Source: Halobacteriales archaeon QS_4_69_31 | Lineage (GTDB): Archaea; Halobacteriota; Halobacteria; Halobacteriales; Haloarculaceae | Assembly: GCA_003021655.1 (NCBI GenBank) | Contig: PXRP01000021.1 | Location: 48,305 to 111,431 of the forward strand | Direction: 5' to 3' | Length of the DNA: 63,127 nt | Shown: positions 25,070 to 33,747 of the stretch, in pieces | How the letters are laid out: every line of letters begins with the position of its first letter | Position numbering within the stretch: position 1 is the stretch's first letter | Notes under the pieces: generated by a model | Database searches by the model: none | Told to the model about the DNA's origin: nothing | The model's input: the letters and a program-made list of their open reading frames with translations, nothing else | Program-made: the position numbers and the translations under genes

Positions 25070-26287
25070 ATGGAGATTCAGCGTACCGCCGTCGTCAAGC
25101 TCTCCGTTCCCGACGAGCGCCGCGACGACCTGACACGCACCATGAACACGTTTCGGGACGCCGCACAGCGGTTTGCAGACAGGGGATGGGAAGGAGACGA
25201 CGACGGGTGCGTAATAACGTCGCGCTCTCGCCTTCAGCCGCTCGTCTACGACGAGATACGAGACGATACCGGGTTGCACTCGGACTTGACCGTCGCCGCC
25301 GTCAACCATGCCGCCGACGCGCTCTCCGGCTGTGTGGACAAAATGAAAGCGGGCGAACGAACCTCGAAACCCGTTTTCACATCGAACACGACCGTCTACA
25401 ATACGAACGCCATCAGCTACTTCGATGGGTACTGTTCGCTGGCCGTATACGGCAGCGGACGTGTTCACGCCGAGTACGTCTACCCGGACGAGTCCCCACA
25501 GGCCGAGTACATGGACAGCGACAACTGGGAGAAACAGGGCGCGAAACTCCGCTACGACCAGCAGAGCGATACCTACTACCTCCACGTTTCCGTCACGAAG
25601 GAACGCGACGAGTCGTCGGGAGAGGCCGAGAGCCGAACAGTTCTCGGCGTAGACCGGAACGTGGACGGGTATTTGGCCGTCACCAGTACAGGGGTGTTCC
25701 TCGGCAACGCCGACCTGCTGAATCACAAACGCCGCGAGTACGAACGTCGCCGCGCTCGACTCCAACAGCAGGGCACGCGAAGCGCACACCTTACCATCGA
25801 GTCCATCGGGGACAGGTTCGCCCGATGGTCCGAGAGCTTCCTACACCAAGCGTCGAAGCGGCTGGTCACAGAAGCCGTTTCGCAGGGCTGTTCGGTCATT
25901 GTGTTCGAAGACTTGGAACAGATACGCAAGCGTATCTCGAACCCCTCGAAATTCCAGCAGTGGGCGTTCCGCGAGTTGAAACGCCAGACCGAGTACAAAG
26001 CCCGTGCCGAAGGAATTACCGTCGAGTCAGTCCACCCGGCTTACACCAGCCAGCGGTGCAGTGACGCCGACTGTGGGTTCACCCACGAGGACAACCGCGA
26101 CGGCGACGACTTCGCCTGCCAGAAGTGCGGCAAAGAGCTACACGCCGACTACAACGCGGCTCGCAACATCGCACACAGATTCATCCAGAACCGGCTCAAG
26201 TCTGGTTCTGGAGGGGCGACCCATCACCTCGCCCTGAAGTCGGGGACGTTGAACGGGAACGGCGACTACTCGCCTTCCACGGTATAA
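25070..26287 (+). CDS. tnpB: RNA-guided endonuclease TnpB (IS200/IS605 family), intact catalytic site
   Basis: A 405-aa TnpB. The RuvC-like residues are all present: D195 in VLGVDRNVDG, E280 in VIVFEDLEQIRKR, D360 in LHADYNAARNIAHR; the zinc finger has C330, C335, C350 and C353 (TSQRCSDADCGF ... CQKCGKE). No tnpA transposase is present, so this is a solo (IS1341-type) element. The reRNA (omega RNA) is expected to overlap the 3' end and run to the right-end hairpin near 26315-26340. Base composition is slightly less GC-rich than in neighbours. Confidence 0.9.
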   Translation: MEIQRTAVVKLSVPDERRDDLTRTMNTFRDAAQRFADRGWEGDDDGCVITSRSRLQPLVYDEIRDDTGLHSDLTVAAVNHAADALSGCVDKMKAGERTSKPVFTSNTTVYNTNAISYFDGYCSLAVYGSGRVHAEYVYPDESPQAEYMDSDNWEKQGAKLRYDQQSDTYYLHVSVTKERDESSGEAESRTVLGVDRNVDGYLAVTSTGVFLGNADLLNHKRREYERRRARLQQQGTRSAHLTIESIGDRFARWSESFLHQASKRLVTEAVSQGCSVIVFEDLEQIRKRISNPSKFQQWAFRELKRQTEYKARAEGITVESVHPAYTSQRCSDADCGFTHEDNRDGDDFACQKCGKELHADYNAARNIAHRFIQNRLKSGSGGATHHLALKSGTLNGNGDYSPSTV

Positions 26288-26314
26288 TGGATAGACCGGG
26301 AGTCCACCGACAAA

Positions 26315-26345
26315 CCCCGCCGTTCACCGCGGGTGTAGGTGATCC
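26315..26345 (+). repeat. Right-end hairpin of the first TnpB element
   Basis: CCCGC (26316-26320) pairs with GCGGG (26329-26333), followed by TGTAGGTGATCC. It is the expected position for the 3' end of the reRNA scaffold, with the guide read from adjacent DNA. Similar hairpin-plus-tail sequences occur at 72-99 and 54182-54210. Confidence 0.5.
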
Positions 26346-26421
26346 GGAGGCCGTCAGGTTCTGAACAGCTCTCTCCGGGCCGCGACGTACACGACGACGG
26401 CTCGCTCGCGGACCTGGTCGG

Positions 26422-26937
26422 TCACTCGCCCATATCGCCGACGACCTGCTCGCGGACCTGGCCAGTCATCCCGAGCCCCTGGTCGTCCATGCGCCGGACG
26501 ATCCGCTTTGCCTGGGACCGGGACAGATACTTGTCCTCGGCGGCGGCACGGACCACGACGCCGAAGGCGCTGGTCACCGATCCGCCGAGTCCCTCGGTCA
26601 GCGTCCGCACCCGGGTGTCCTCGGAGACGACGCCGACAGCGGTCCGGTCGTCGGCCTCGGCGTGGGCGAGCACGCCGGCGAGCATCGCCGCCTCGTGGGT
26701 GTCGGCCTCGACGCCGAGAACGCCGGTCGCACGCTCGTAGGCGCCCTCGGGGACCGCCCGCGAGACGTCGCCCTCGTCGAGAAACTCCGACAGCGCGGTG
26801 CGGGCGGGTTCGGTCGTCACCTCGCGCTCGACGGCCTCGGGGACGACCAGGCGGCCGTCGAGATAGTCCAGCAGGTCCAGTTCGCCCACTGAGCCCAGCG
26901 CAGTCAGCGAGGTGGGGCCGACGTAGGCCCGCGTCAT
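26422..26937 (-). CDS. PIN-like toxin (DUF3368-type)
   Basis: The 171-aa protein shows the DUF3368 PIN pattern: GPTSLTALGSVGELDLLDYL at the start (the family has NTSPLIALA), PEAVEREV, THEAAMLAGVLAHA, VSEDTRVRTLTEGLG, ending QVREQVVGDMGE. These are usually ribonuclease toxins. The ATG overlaps the stop of the upstream RHH-like gene (ATGA), typical of antitoxin-first operons. The first acidic residue of the usual PIN site is not evident, so activity is uncertain. Confidence 0.75.
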   Translation of the reverse strand: MTRAYVGPTSLTALGSVGELDLLDYLDGRLVVPEAVEREVTTEPARTALSEFLDEGDVSRAVPEGAYERATGVLGVEADTHEAAMLAGVLAHAEADDRTAVGVVSEDTRVRTLTEGLGGSVTSAFGVVVRAAAEDKYLSRSQAKRIVRRMDDQGLGMTGQVREQVVGDMGE

Positions 26938-27236
26938 AGGTCCTGGGCGGTGCGGGCGTCGTCGGCGAGGTCCGCCGCCGAGACCCCCAGCGTGAGGTTC
27001 CGCTCGGCGGCGGTCTCGATCCACTCGGCGACTGTCACGTCCGCGAGCCGGGCCGCCTCGCCGACGGAGGCGTCCCCCGACTGGTAGCGAGCGACGGCCT
27101 CGCGCGTCCGCAACTCCGCCAACCCCTCGCGGAGCGCCTTCCTAATCGTCGTCGAGCGGTCCTCGTCGAGCAGGTCCGCGACGGCGTCCAGTTCGTCTTT
27201 CTCCTCCGCGGGCAATCGCGCGCTGACCGAGGGCAT
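26934..27236 (-). CDS. UPF0175/RHH-type antitoxin
   Basis: A 100-aa protein: MPSVSARLPAEEKDELDAVA is ribbon-helix-helix-like, followed by EDRSTTIRKALREGLAELR, then YQSGDASVGEAARLADVTVAEW, the UPF0175 motif. It is encoded directly before, and overlapping, the PIN gene. UPF0175 with DUF3368 PIN is a recurrent type II toxin-antitoxin pairing, so it is read as the DNA-binding antitoxin. Confidence 0.8.
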   Translation of the reverse strand: MPSVSARLPAEEKDELDAVADLLDEDRSTTIRKALREGLAELRTREAVARYQSGDASVGEAARLADVTVAEWIETAAERNLTLGVSAADLADDARTAQDL

Positions 27237-27399
27237 ACGTATCCGTCGTCCCACACCGTCTCACATAACTCTATGGGTGACCGCCTGCCCACCCGAGTCG
27301 ACGGCGCCGGCGTGCGTGGCCTCCCGAGACGCCGCCGTCGCCGGAAGTCGCCGCCCGGAGGCCGAAACTGATTACACGGACGGCCGACTCCATGGGACA

Positions 27400-28254
27400 A
27401 TGACCGACATCGCGCGGGCGTTCGTCCCGGGGCACGTGACGGGCTTTTTCACCGTCGACCGGAACGAGACGCCGACGAGAACCGGCTCGCGCGGCGCGGG
27501 GCTCGCGCTCTCGGAGGGGGTCACCGTTACCGTCCGCGAGGCCGACGAGCGGGGCGTCGCACTCAACGGCGAGGCGGTCACGGTCGGCGCCGTCGAGCGG
27601 GTGCTGGACGCGCTACGCGTGACCGGCGGCGTCCGGGCGGCGACGGACCTGCCGGTCGGGGCGGGGGTCGGCGTCTCCGGCGCGATGGCCCTGGGGACGG
27701 CGCTGGCGGCCAACGCCGTCTTCGAGTGCGGGCTGTCGGTCAACGAACTGACGACGGTCGCCCACGGCGCGGAGGTCCAGGCCGGGACCGGGCTGGGCGA
27801 CGTGGTCGCACAGCGCCACGGCGGGGTGCCGGTCCGCCTGGAACCGGGCGGGCCACAGCACAACGAGATGGACGCGATCCCGGCCCGGTCCCGGGTCGAG
27901 TTCGTCACCGAGGGCGAGCGCTCGACGGCCGACGCCATCGGCGGCGACACGGGGGCGCTGACCCGCGCGGGGACAGCGGCGCTCTCGGAACTCGTCCGGG
28001 AGCCGACGCTCCCGACCTTCATGACCGCGAGTCGTACCTTCTCCCGGGAGGCGGGCCTGCTCTCGGAGTGGGTCCGTGAGGTCGTCACCGACGTGGCCGA
28101 GGCCGGCGGCGACGCGGCGATGGGAATGCTCGGCGAGACTGTCTTCGCGATGGGGACCGGTCTCTCGGACGCCGGCTACGACCCGCAGGTCTGTCAGGTC
28201 GACCCGGCGGGCGCGACGCTGCTCCCCGAAGCGAGCGACCCGGCGCTCGACTAG
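27400..28254 (+). CDS. Pantoate kinase (GHMP family)
   Basis: Phosphorylates pantoate to 4-phosphopantoate in archaeal CoA synthesis, feeding the ligase encoded at 21332. The 284-aa protein starts ARAFVPGHVTGFFTVD (PGHVTG being characteristic), has the GHMP ATP loop as PVGAGVGVSGAMALGTALA, and GTGLGDVVAQRHGGVPVRLEPGGP. The start at 27400 follows a GATTACACG element; the upstream frame extension has no family similarity. The stop codon overlaps that of the convergent zinc-finger gene by three bases. Confidence 0.9.
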   Translation: MTDIARAFVPGHVTGFFTVDRNETPTRTGSRGAGLALSEGVTVTVREADERGVALNGEAVTVGAVERVLDALRVTGGVRAATDLPVGAGVGVSGAMALGTALAANAVFECGLSVNELTTVAHGAEVQAGTGLGDVVAQRHGGVPVRLEPGGPQHNEMDAIPARSRVEFVTEGERSTADAIGGDTGALTRAGTAALSELVREPTLPTFMTASRTFSREAGLLSEWVREVVTDVAEAGGDAAMGMLGETVFAMGTGLSDAGYDPQVCQVDPAGATLLPEASDPALD

Positions 28255-28550
28255 AGGATGCCGCTGCCGAGCACGACCATATAGAGGATGACGGTCGCGG
28301 AGTAGGTGGCGCCGAGGCCGACGACGGCGCGGGCGTGGAACAGCCAGAGGTCGTCGCGCTCGGTTTCGAGCGCGGCCTCGTAGCGCTCGCGCTCTGACTC
28401 GGTCGGGTCGTGGGACTCGCCGACGTGGAGGTCCCGGGCGTGGTCGGTCCGGAACGGGCGGTCACAGTACGGACACAGCGTCGGCCGGTCACCCTCGGGG
28501 ACGCTCGTCCGGGGAGACAGGCTCGCGGCGGGCGGTCGTTTGCGTGGCAT
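28251..28550 (-). CDS. C2H2-like zinc finger with a C-terminal membrane helix (DUF7410-like)
   Basis: A 99-aa protein: CPYCDRPFRTDHARDLHVGESH is a C2H2-type finger at residues 26-47, followed by an acidic linker and a hydrophobic helix at about 72-97 (VVGLGATYSATVILYMVV). It lies directly after, and on the same strand as, the large membrane protein gene (9-nt gap), so the two are probably co-transcribed. Role unknown. Confidence 0.75.
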   Translation of the reverse strand: MPRKRPPAASLSPRTSVPEGDRPTLCPYCDRPFRTDHARDLHVGESHDPTESERERYEAALETERDDLWLFHARAVVGLGATYSATVILYMVVLGSGIL

Positions 28551-28558
28551 GGCTCGGG

Positions 28559-30034
28559 TCACAGCGGCGGCGGAACGTACGGCTGCGTGATCACCCATAG
28601 GCTCGTCATGGTGTAAAAGATCATCACGACGACTGAGGGGAACTGGCTGCGGATGGCCGCCAGCACGCCCGGGAAGAGTTCGAACGCCAGCGAGTGGGCG
28701 ACCCAGACCGCGAGGACGTGCCCGCCCAGAACACAGAGGAGTTTCAGGGTGCTGAACCAGGAGGGGAGGACGAGCGCGACGGTGCCGGCCGGCGGCGCGA
28801 GCGGGTTCGCGGCCACGGCCGCCAGCGCCGGCGAGAGCGCGAGGAAGTACCCCAGGAAGTGAGCGACGTGATAGCCCGCGGCGATGGGCACGAGCGCGGG
28901 CGCGAACCAGCGTTCGATCTCCCCGGTGGCGACGTAGGTGTCGGCCCGCTCGCGCATCCGCCGGGCGGCGACCCGATAGACCCACAGGAAGAGCGCGAAC
29001 CCGGCCACGAGCGCCAGGAGGTAGACCGGAAGCGCGGGGACGCCAGCGTCGACGACCGGACCGACGACCCCCGCCCAGGTCGGCGTCGCCACCAGCCCGT
29101 CGAAGGTCGTCACCCACAGGAGCGCGACGACGAACGCCGCTTCCCCCGGACGGTCCGGGAGCGGTTCGTCGGTCAGGGCCGTGCCGGGGATCCGCACCGA
29201 GAGCCCGTTCTCGTCGTGCTGGAGCGGCGCGACGCGCCCGTAGACGGCGAAGACGCGGCTCACCGGGTCGACGCGGTCGAACCACGCGTCACCGTACCGG
29301 ACCGCGCCGGCGACGGTCACCACGGAGTAGCCCGCGACGACGGCCGCCAGCGTGCGCGGGTTCTCCCCGACGGGGCTGACGACCTCCAGGAAGACCAGCG
29401 CGAGCAGGCCCGCGACCGCCGGCCAGACGCCGTACGAGTCGGGGAGCCGTGCCCCGCCGACGGCCCCCGTCGCGCCGTCCCGGACGGCCGTGACCGCGCG
29501 TCGCGCCGCCGTCGCCAGCGCCCGCCAGGGGTTGACCGTCGGCCAGGTGTTGCCGACCGCGTAGCTGCTCACGGTGTAGCCGGCCCACCACCCAGCCCAG
29601 ACGAACAGTAGCGCGAAGTTCCGCGTCGGTTCGGCGGGTCCGGCGAACCCGGTGACGAACACGAGCGCGAGCGCGACGAGGGCCACCCCACGGAGGAGCC
29701 AGCGGCCGCCACGCCGGACCACCGCGGGCGAGGGGACCCCGACCCGCCACCAGTTGACCCCGCGCATCGCGTCGTGGTCGGTCAACAGCGTCGTGAACAG
29801 GAAGGAGGCACCGACTACGACCCCGCCGGTCAGCACCGTCAGCCACGTCGGGACCGTCGTCGAGGTGACCGCCCCGCCGAGCGACCCCGAGTGTGCGCCC
29901 GCCGGTGCGACGGCGGCCACCAGTCCGACCGCCCACAGCCACGCCCGCCCGGCGACGCCAAACAGTCGACCCGTAGCACCGAGCGGAGCCCGCGCTCGGT
30001 CCCGGGGGCGGTCGCCGGACCTGTCCGCCGTCAT
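28559..30034 (-). CDS. Multi-spanning haloarchaeal membrane protein
   Basis: A 491-aa protein with about ten hydrophobic segments spread over its length. Segments include AWLWAVGLVAAVAPAGA near the N-terminus, and conserved-looking polar clusters: VNWWRVG, PTVNPWRALAT, RYGDAWFDRVDPVSRVFAVY, HVAHFLGYF and QPYVPPPL at the C-terminus. Several buried histidines (HSGS, YHVAHF, GGHVLAV, AHSLAF) could bind haem or metal, but no known family is recognised. Co-transcribed with the small zinc-finger membrane protein. Confidence 0.7.
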   Translation of the reverse strand: MTADRSGDRPRDRARAPLGATGRLFGVAGRAWLWAVGLVAAVAPAGAHSGSLGGAVTSTTVPTWLTVLTGGVVVGASFLFTTLLTDHDAMRGVNWWRVGVPSPAVVRRGGRWLLRGVALVALALVFVTGFAGPAEPTRNFALLFVWAGWWAGYTVSSYAVGNTWPTVNPWRALATAARRAVTAVRDGATGAVGGARLPDSYGVWPAVAGLLALVFLEVVSPVGENPRTLAAVVAGYSVVTVAGAVRYGDAWFDRVDPVSRVFAVYGRVAPLQHDENGLSVRIPGTALTDEPLPDRPGEAAFVVALLWVTTFDGLVATPTWAGVVGPVVDAGVPALPVYLLALVAGFALFLWVYRVAARRMRERADTYVATGEIERWFAPALVPIAAGYHVAHFLGYFLALSPALAAVAANPLAPPAGTVALVLPSWFSTLKLLCVLGGHVLAVWVAHSLAFELFPGVLAAIRSQFPSVVVMIFYTMTSLWVITQPYVPPPL

Positions 30035-30164
30035 CGTTGCCGGCCCTTTCGGGTCCAGCGGGTAACCCGTTGCGGTTTCCCGGGACTCGCCCGGCGCGTC
30101 GGCCGTCCTGACCTACGAGCGCCAGGTCGTCGGCCTGCTGGAGCGGCGCAGTTCCCACGTCCGG

Positions 30165-30533
30165 ATGCACGCCGCTATCGCCGTCGGGAACCTCGGCCAC
30201 CACTACCCCGACCGCGCCGACGACTACGCCGAGCGACTCGCCGCTATCGCCGACGACGAGGACCCCGACGTCCGGGTCGCCGTCGCCATCGCCCTCTCGC
30301 AACTGCCCACCGAGGCGGCGACGCCGACGCTCCAGGCGCTCGCCGAGGACCACAACCCCGACGTGGCCGAGACGGCCGCCGAAGCCCTCCAGGGTCGTGG
30401 CGGTGGCGGTGGTGGCGCCGACCCCGGCCCGCAGAGGCCCGACCAGAACCCCTACAGCAGCTCCGGCACCGACACCGACAACCCCTACGCCAGCTCCGGC
30501 ACGCAGGGCGCCAGCGACGACCCGTACAGCTGA
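30165..30533 (+). pseudogene. Truncated HEAT-repeat protein
   Basis: The frame from about 30069 reads LTYERQVVGLLERRSSHVRM..., and HEAT-type repeats follow (HAAIAVGNLGHHYPDRADDY; DPDVRVAVAIALSQLPTEAA; NPDVAETAAEALQGR), then a Gly-rich and PYSSSGTDTDNPYASS tail. Homology begins before the only usable ATG (30165), and a stop precedes it at about 30063, so the 5' part of the gene is lost. A short product of 122 aa from the ATG is still possible. Confidence 0.6.
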
Positions 30534-30675
30534 GACGGATTGCCGGGCGGGTCGAGGGCGACCCTCCGCCGTCGAGCCCGCAGGGACCCCGCAGTCGGAC
30601 GGGTACCGACGCCGGTGACTGTCTCTGATGGCTATCTAGCTGTGCGGAGGGATCGATGCAGACCGCTGGCATGCC

Positions 30676-30847
30676 GTGGCGACCGGAGCGGTACCAGCGG
30701 TTGGCGGAGAGGCCGTCGGCGGCGAGCAGTTCCTCGTGGGTGCCCTGCTCCGTGGTCCGGCCGTCGTCCATCACGAGGACCCGGTCGGCGTCCCGGACCG
30801 TCGAGAGTCTGTGGGCGCTGGCGACGGTCGTTCGGTCCGCGGTCAGC
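30676..30847 (-). pseudogene. C-terminal remnant of an ABC transporter ATPase
   Basis: The minus strand reads RTTVASAHRLSTVRDADRVL, then VMDDGRTTEQGTHEELLAAD: the H-loop and the last strands of an ABC-exporter nucleotide-binding domain. No Walker A or B or membrane domain is present upstream, where the RecA-like gene starts. Gene fragment. Confidence 0.65.
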
Positions 30848-30951
30848 GACGGGCGGCGGACGGCAGCCCACAGCGGCGGTGTGGGGACCGACCGTCCCCG
30901 CAGACCCCGAACGGCGAAACTGGTAAGCGGTCGTAGACGCATGGGTGTCCC

Positions 30952-31794
30952 ATGCGTCGGATACCGTTCGGGGTCCGCCAGCTCGACACGACGATCCAGG
31001 GCGGTGCGCCCCCGGGAAGCGTCGTCCTTCTGGCGGGCGAGGGCGGCGCCGGGTCCCGCGAGTTCATGCACACGAGCGCGCTGTTGAACGCGCTGGCGAC
31101 GACCGACCCGGACCTGCACGACCTCTATTATGGCGACCTGGCGTCGAACGCCGAGTCGCCCGCGGAGGTCCACTACGTCTCCTTTACCGCCGCCGAGAGT
31201 GAGTTCGTCGATGAGGTGTCGCTGACGATGGACGACGAGGTCGTCGACGCCGGGTTCGACGGCGTCGACTACCACGACCTCTCGGAGCTGTACTTCCACC
31301 AGAGCCCCGTGCCCCGCGAGTGGTACGCCGACCGGACGGCCAGCATCAACGACCTCCGGGCCCGGCAGGAACGAAAGGACATCCTCGGGGAGCTCGGGGA
31401 CCTGCTGGCCGACAACGCCGGCGGCAACGTCGTCGTCATCGACTCGCTGACCGACCTCATCAGCACCGCCGGGCGCGACCAGACCCTTGACTGGTCGGAC
31501 GTCGCCTTCCTCGTCAAGGGCCTCCAGAAAGGGGCAAGCACCTGGAACGGCCTCATTCTCGTCCACCTCAACCGCGAGACCGTCACCGACACCGAGTACG
31601 GGCAACTGGTCGACGGCGTCGCCGGCACCCTCGAGTTCGAGTGGGCCAGCGGCGGCAGCACCCGCGCCCGGACGCTCGTCGTCAAGCAGTTCCGGGGCGT
31701 CCTCTCGCAGATCGCCGACGAGGACATCGTCCAGTTCGAGACCGAGATCACCGATGCCGGCTTCGACATCAGCGACGTCCGCAAGATCCGGTGA
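30952..31794 (+). CDS. RecA/KaiC-superfamily ATPase-like protein with degenerate P-loop
   Basis: The 280-aa protein starts MRRIPFGVRQLDTTIQGGAP, like KaiC/RadA-family proteins. The Walker A position reads LLAGEGGAGSREF without the usual lysine, while Walker B is present (NVVVIDSLTDLI). Later LILVHLNRETVTDTEYGQLVDGVAGTLEF is the usual strand and loop for these proteins. In haloarchaea this group is often named HTR-like protein and predicted to be a signalling ATPase. ATP hydrolysis is uncertain because of the altered P-loop. Confidence 0.75.
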   Translation: MRRIPFGVRQLDTTIQGGAPPGSVVLLAGEGGAGSREFMHTSALLNALATTDPDLHDLYYGDLASNAESPAEVHYVSFTAAESEFVDEVSLTMDDEVVDAGFDGVDYHDLSELYFHQSPVPREWYADRTASINDLRARQERKDILGELGDLLADNAGGNVVVIDSLTDLISTAGRDQTLDWSDVAFLVKGLQKGASTWNGLILVHLNRETVTDTEYGQLVDGVAGTLEFEWASGGSTRARTLVVKQFRGVLSQIADEDIVQFETEITDAGFDISDVRKIR

Positions 31795-31977
31795 GCGACG
31801 GGACCGCGTTGCGGGCCCCGGGCGGTGCCCACTCGGGGTCGCAGGCTCCAGGTGGTCTGACTCAGTGTCGCAGCCCCCGTAGACGGCGTCGTGGGCCGCG
31901 CGGGGCTCTCGGCCGGCGTATCGAATTTCGAGAATCGCGGGGAACCCTTAACTGTCCGCTCGTCCCAGGTGACCGTA

Positions 31978-32874
31978 ATGGCGAGCGAGTCTTCGGACGA
32001 GCACGCGGTGTCGGCGGCGCTCCCGGCGGAGCTCGACGACTGGCTCGACGCGAAGGCGGCACAACTGAGCGTCGACCGCGAAACCGTCGTCGTCCAGTTA
32101 CTGTCGGCGTACATGGCCGCGAGCGACCTCGACGACGAGGCCGTCGAGCCCCCGCTCGCCGGCGATATCGAATCCGAAGTCCGGGACGTCATCGCCCAGC
32201 GCCTCCCGGACATCGCGAGCGCGGTCGGCGACGAACTCGACGTCGGCGACGCCGCGGCCGCCGAGGACCGCCTGTCGGCCGAACTCGACCGCGTCGGGAA
32301 CGACTTCGACGCCAAACTCCAGGACATCCGCGAGCGCGTCGTCCAGGTCAAGCGGGAGGCCGACGGCAAGGCCGACGCGGACCACGACCACGAGGAGTTC
32401 GCGACGCTGTCGTCGGAACTCGACGAGGTCCGGGCGCACCTCGACGACATCGAGGAGGCTCTCGAACGGGGTGACAGCGAGCGGGAGGACCTCGCGGACC
32501 GCGTCGCGGACCTGGAGGGGATGGCCGACCGCCTCGACGACATCGAGGAGAAGCTCACGACCGTCGCCTGGGTCGTCAGCGACCTCCGGGACACCGTCGA
32601 GGCGGACGCCGGGACCGACCGGGCGGTCGAACGCCTCAAACGCTCGGCCGCCACTGCCGACATCGACCGGGCCGTCTGTGACAGCTGCGAACAGCCGGTC
32701 GACATCGCGCTGCTCTCGGAACCGAACTGCCCGCACTGCGACGCGACGGTCAACGACGTCGAACCGCCCGGCGGCTTCTTCGGCAAACCCCGGCTCAGGG
32801 TCGCCCGACAGCTCGAAGCCGGCGACGACCACGACCACGAGGACTCCGACGTTCCCGACGCCGCACGCCGATAA
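31978..32874 (+). CDS. Coiled-coil protein with C-terminal zinc ribbon
   Basis: A 298-aa acidic protein: an N-terminal segment that looks like a ribbon-helix-helix (AALPAELDDWLDAKAAQLSV), a long coiled coil (about residues 95-210, DEVRAHLDDIEEALE; DRVADLEGMADRLDDIEE), then a zinc ribbon with CDSCEQP and CPHCDAT. The stop is two nt before the next ATG (32877), so the two form an operon. A CTTAACTG element 30 nt before the ATG supports the start. Confidence 0.75.
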   Translation: MASESSDEHAVSAALPAELDDWLDAKAAQLSVDRETVVVQLLSAYMAASDLDDEAVEPPLAGDIESEVRDVIAQRLPDIASAVGDELDVGDAAAAEDRLSAELDRVGNDFDAKLQDIRERVVQVKREADGKADADHDHEEFATLSSELDEVRAHLDDIEEALERGDSEREDLADRVADLEGMADRLDDIEEKLTTVAWVVSDLRDTVEADAGTDRAVERLKRSAATADIDRAVCDSCEQPVDIALLSEPNCPHCDATVNDVEPPGGFFGKPRLRVARQLEAGDDHDHEDSDVPDAARR

Positions 32875-32876
32875 CC

Positions 32877-33662
32877 ATGAGTGACGACCCATTCGACGAC
32901 CTCGACCCCGACGAGTACCGCGAACGCGAGGGCGACCCGTTCGAGTCGCTCGCCGACGACCCGACGGAGTCAGACGAGACAGACCCGGCCGAGGAGAGCG
33001 GCCCAGACGCGGACGCGGGCCCGGCGGGAGCGAACAACGCGGACGCGGGTCCGGCGGGAGCGAACAACGCGGACGCGGGCCCGGCGGGGGCGAGCGACGC
33101 GGACACGGACCCGGCAGGGGCGACCGGCCCCGACGCGCCAGCGGCCGAGGACCCTCCCGTCGGGCGGTCGACGGGGACGGACGGAGACGACCCGGACCCG
33201 TTCGAGTATCTCGCCGACCCGGCCGAGGAGCGCCCGCGGTCGGCGGACGACCGGACCCCCGAGGGCGACGCCCCCGGCGGGTCGGGCGAGGGCCGGGACC
33301 GGTCGGTCGACGTCGCGGCGAACCCGTTCGGCGACGTCGACGTCTCGCGGGGAGACCCGTTCGAGTCCGCGGACAACCCCTTCGAACGGGTCGACGTCGA
33401 CGGCGTCGACCCCGACGAACTCTGGCTGGAGTTGACGAGCGACGACCGGGAGACCGGTCCCGCCGACCCGCCCGAGGACGACGTGGTCGACGTCTCGAAA
33501 CACCGGTTCTGTGAGGTCTGTCCGCACTTCTCGGCGCCCCCGTCCGTCGAGTGCACCCACAAGGGCACCGAGATCCTGGCGTTTCTCGACCCCGACGAGG
33601 TGAGAGTCCGGAACTGCCCGGTGGTCGGGGAGCGGCGCGAACTCGGGGAAGTCCACGAGTGA
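32877..33662 (+). CDS. Acidic protein with DNA-level repeats and a C-terminal cysteine motif
   Basis: A 261-aa protein. The first two thirds are disordered and highly acidic, with three near-identical copies of a 10-residue unit (DAGPAGANNA) at about residues 45-75 and recurring (D)PFE/NPF motifs (GDPFESLADD, DPFEYLAD, NPFGDV, GDPFES, NPFERV). The C-terminus is conserved-looking: KHRFCEVCPHFSAPP, VECTHKGTEI, and VRNCPVV, a probable metal site (Cys/His). Second gene of an operon. Confidence 0.7.
   Translation: MSDDPFDDLDPDEYREREGDPFESLADDPTESDETDPAEESGPDADAGPAGANNADAGPAGANNADAGPAGASDADTDPAGATGPDAPAAEDPPVGRSTGTDGDDPDPFEYLADPAEERPRSADDRTPEGDAPGGSGEGRDRSVDVAANPFGDVDVSRGDPFESADNPFERVDVDGVDPDELWLELTSDDRETGPADPPEDDVVDVSKHRFCEVCPHFSAPPSVECTHKGTEILAFLDPDEVRVRNCPVVGERRELGEVHE
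33010..33105 (+). repeat. 30-nt in-frame tandem repeat inside the acidic protein gene
   Basis: A unit around GCGGACGCGGGCCCGGCGGG followed by AGCGAACAAC is repeated two and a half to three times with a period of 30 nt. It keeps the frame and encodes DAGPAGANNA copies. Confidence 0.75.
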
Positions 33663-33747
33663 CGCGCAGTCGATTTTATCACCGTGGCTCCCGTCTCGCT
33701 GGCAGAGGCCAGCATGACCGGGGTATCTTCCGGCGGGGGTGTCGGTC

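Noticed and set aside
26287-26421. Separate small gene between tnpB and the PIN gene
   Set aside because: Only the right-end hairpin and a short spacer are seen; no promoter or conserved frame.
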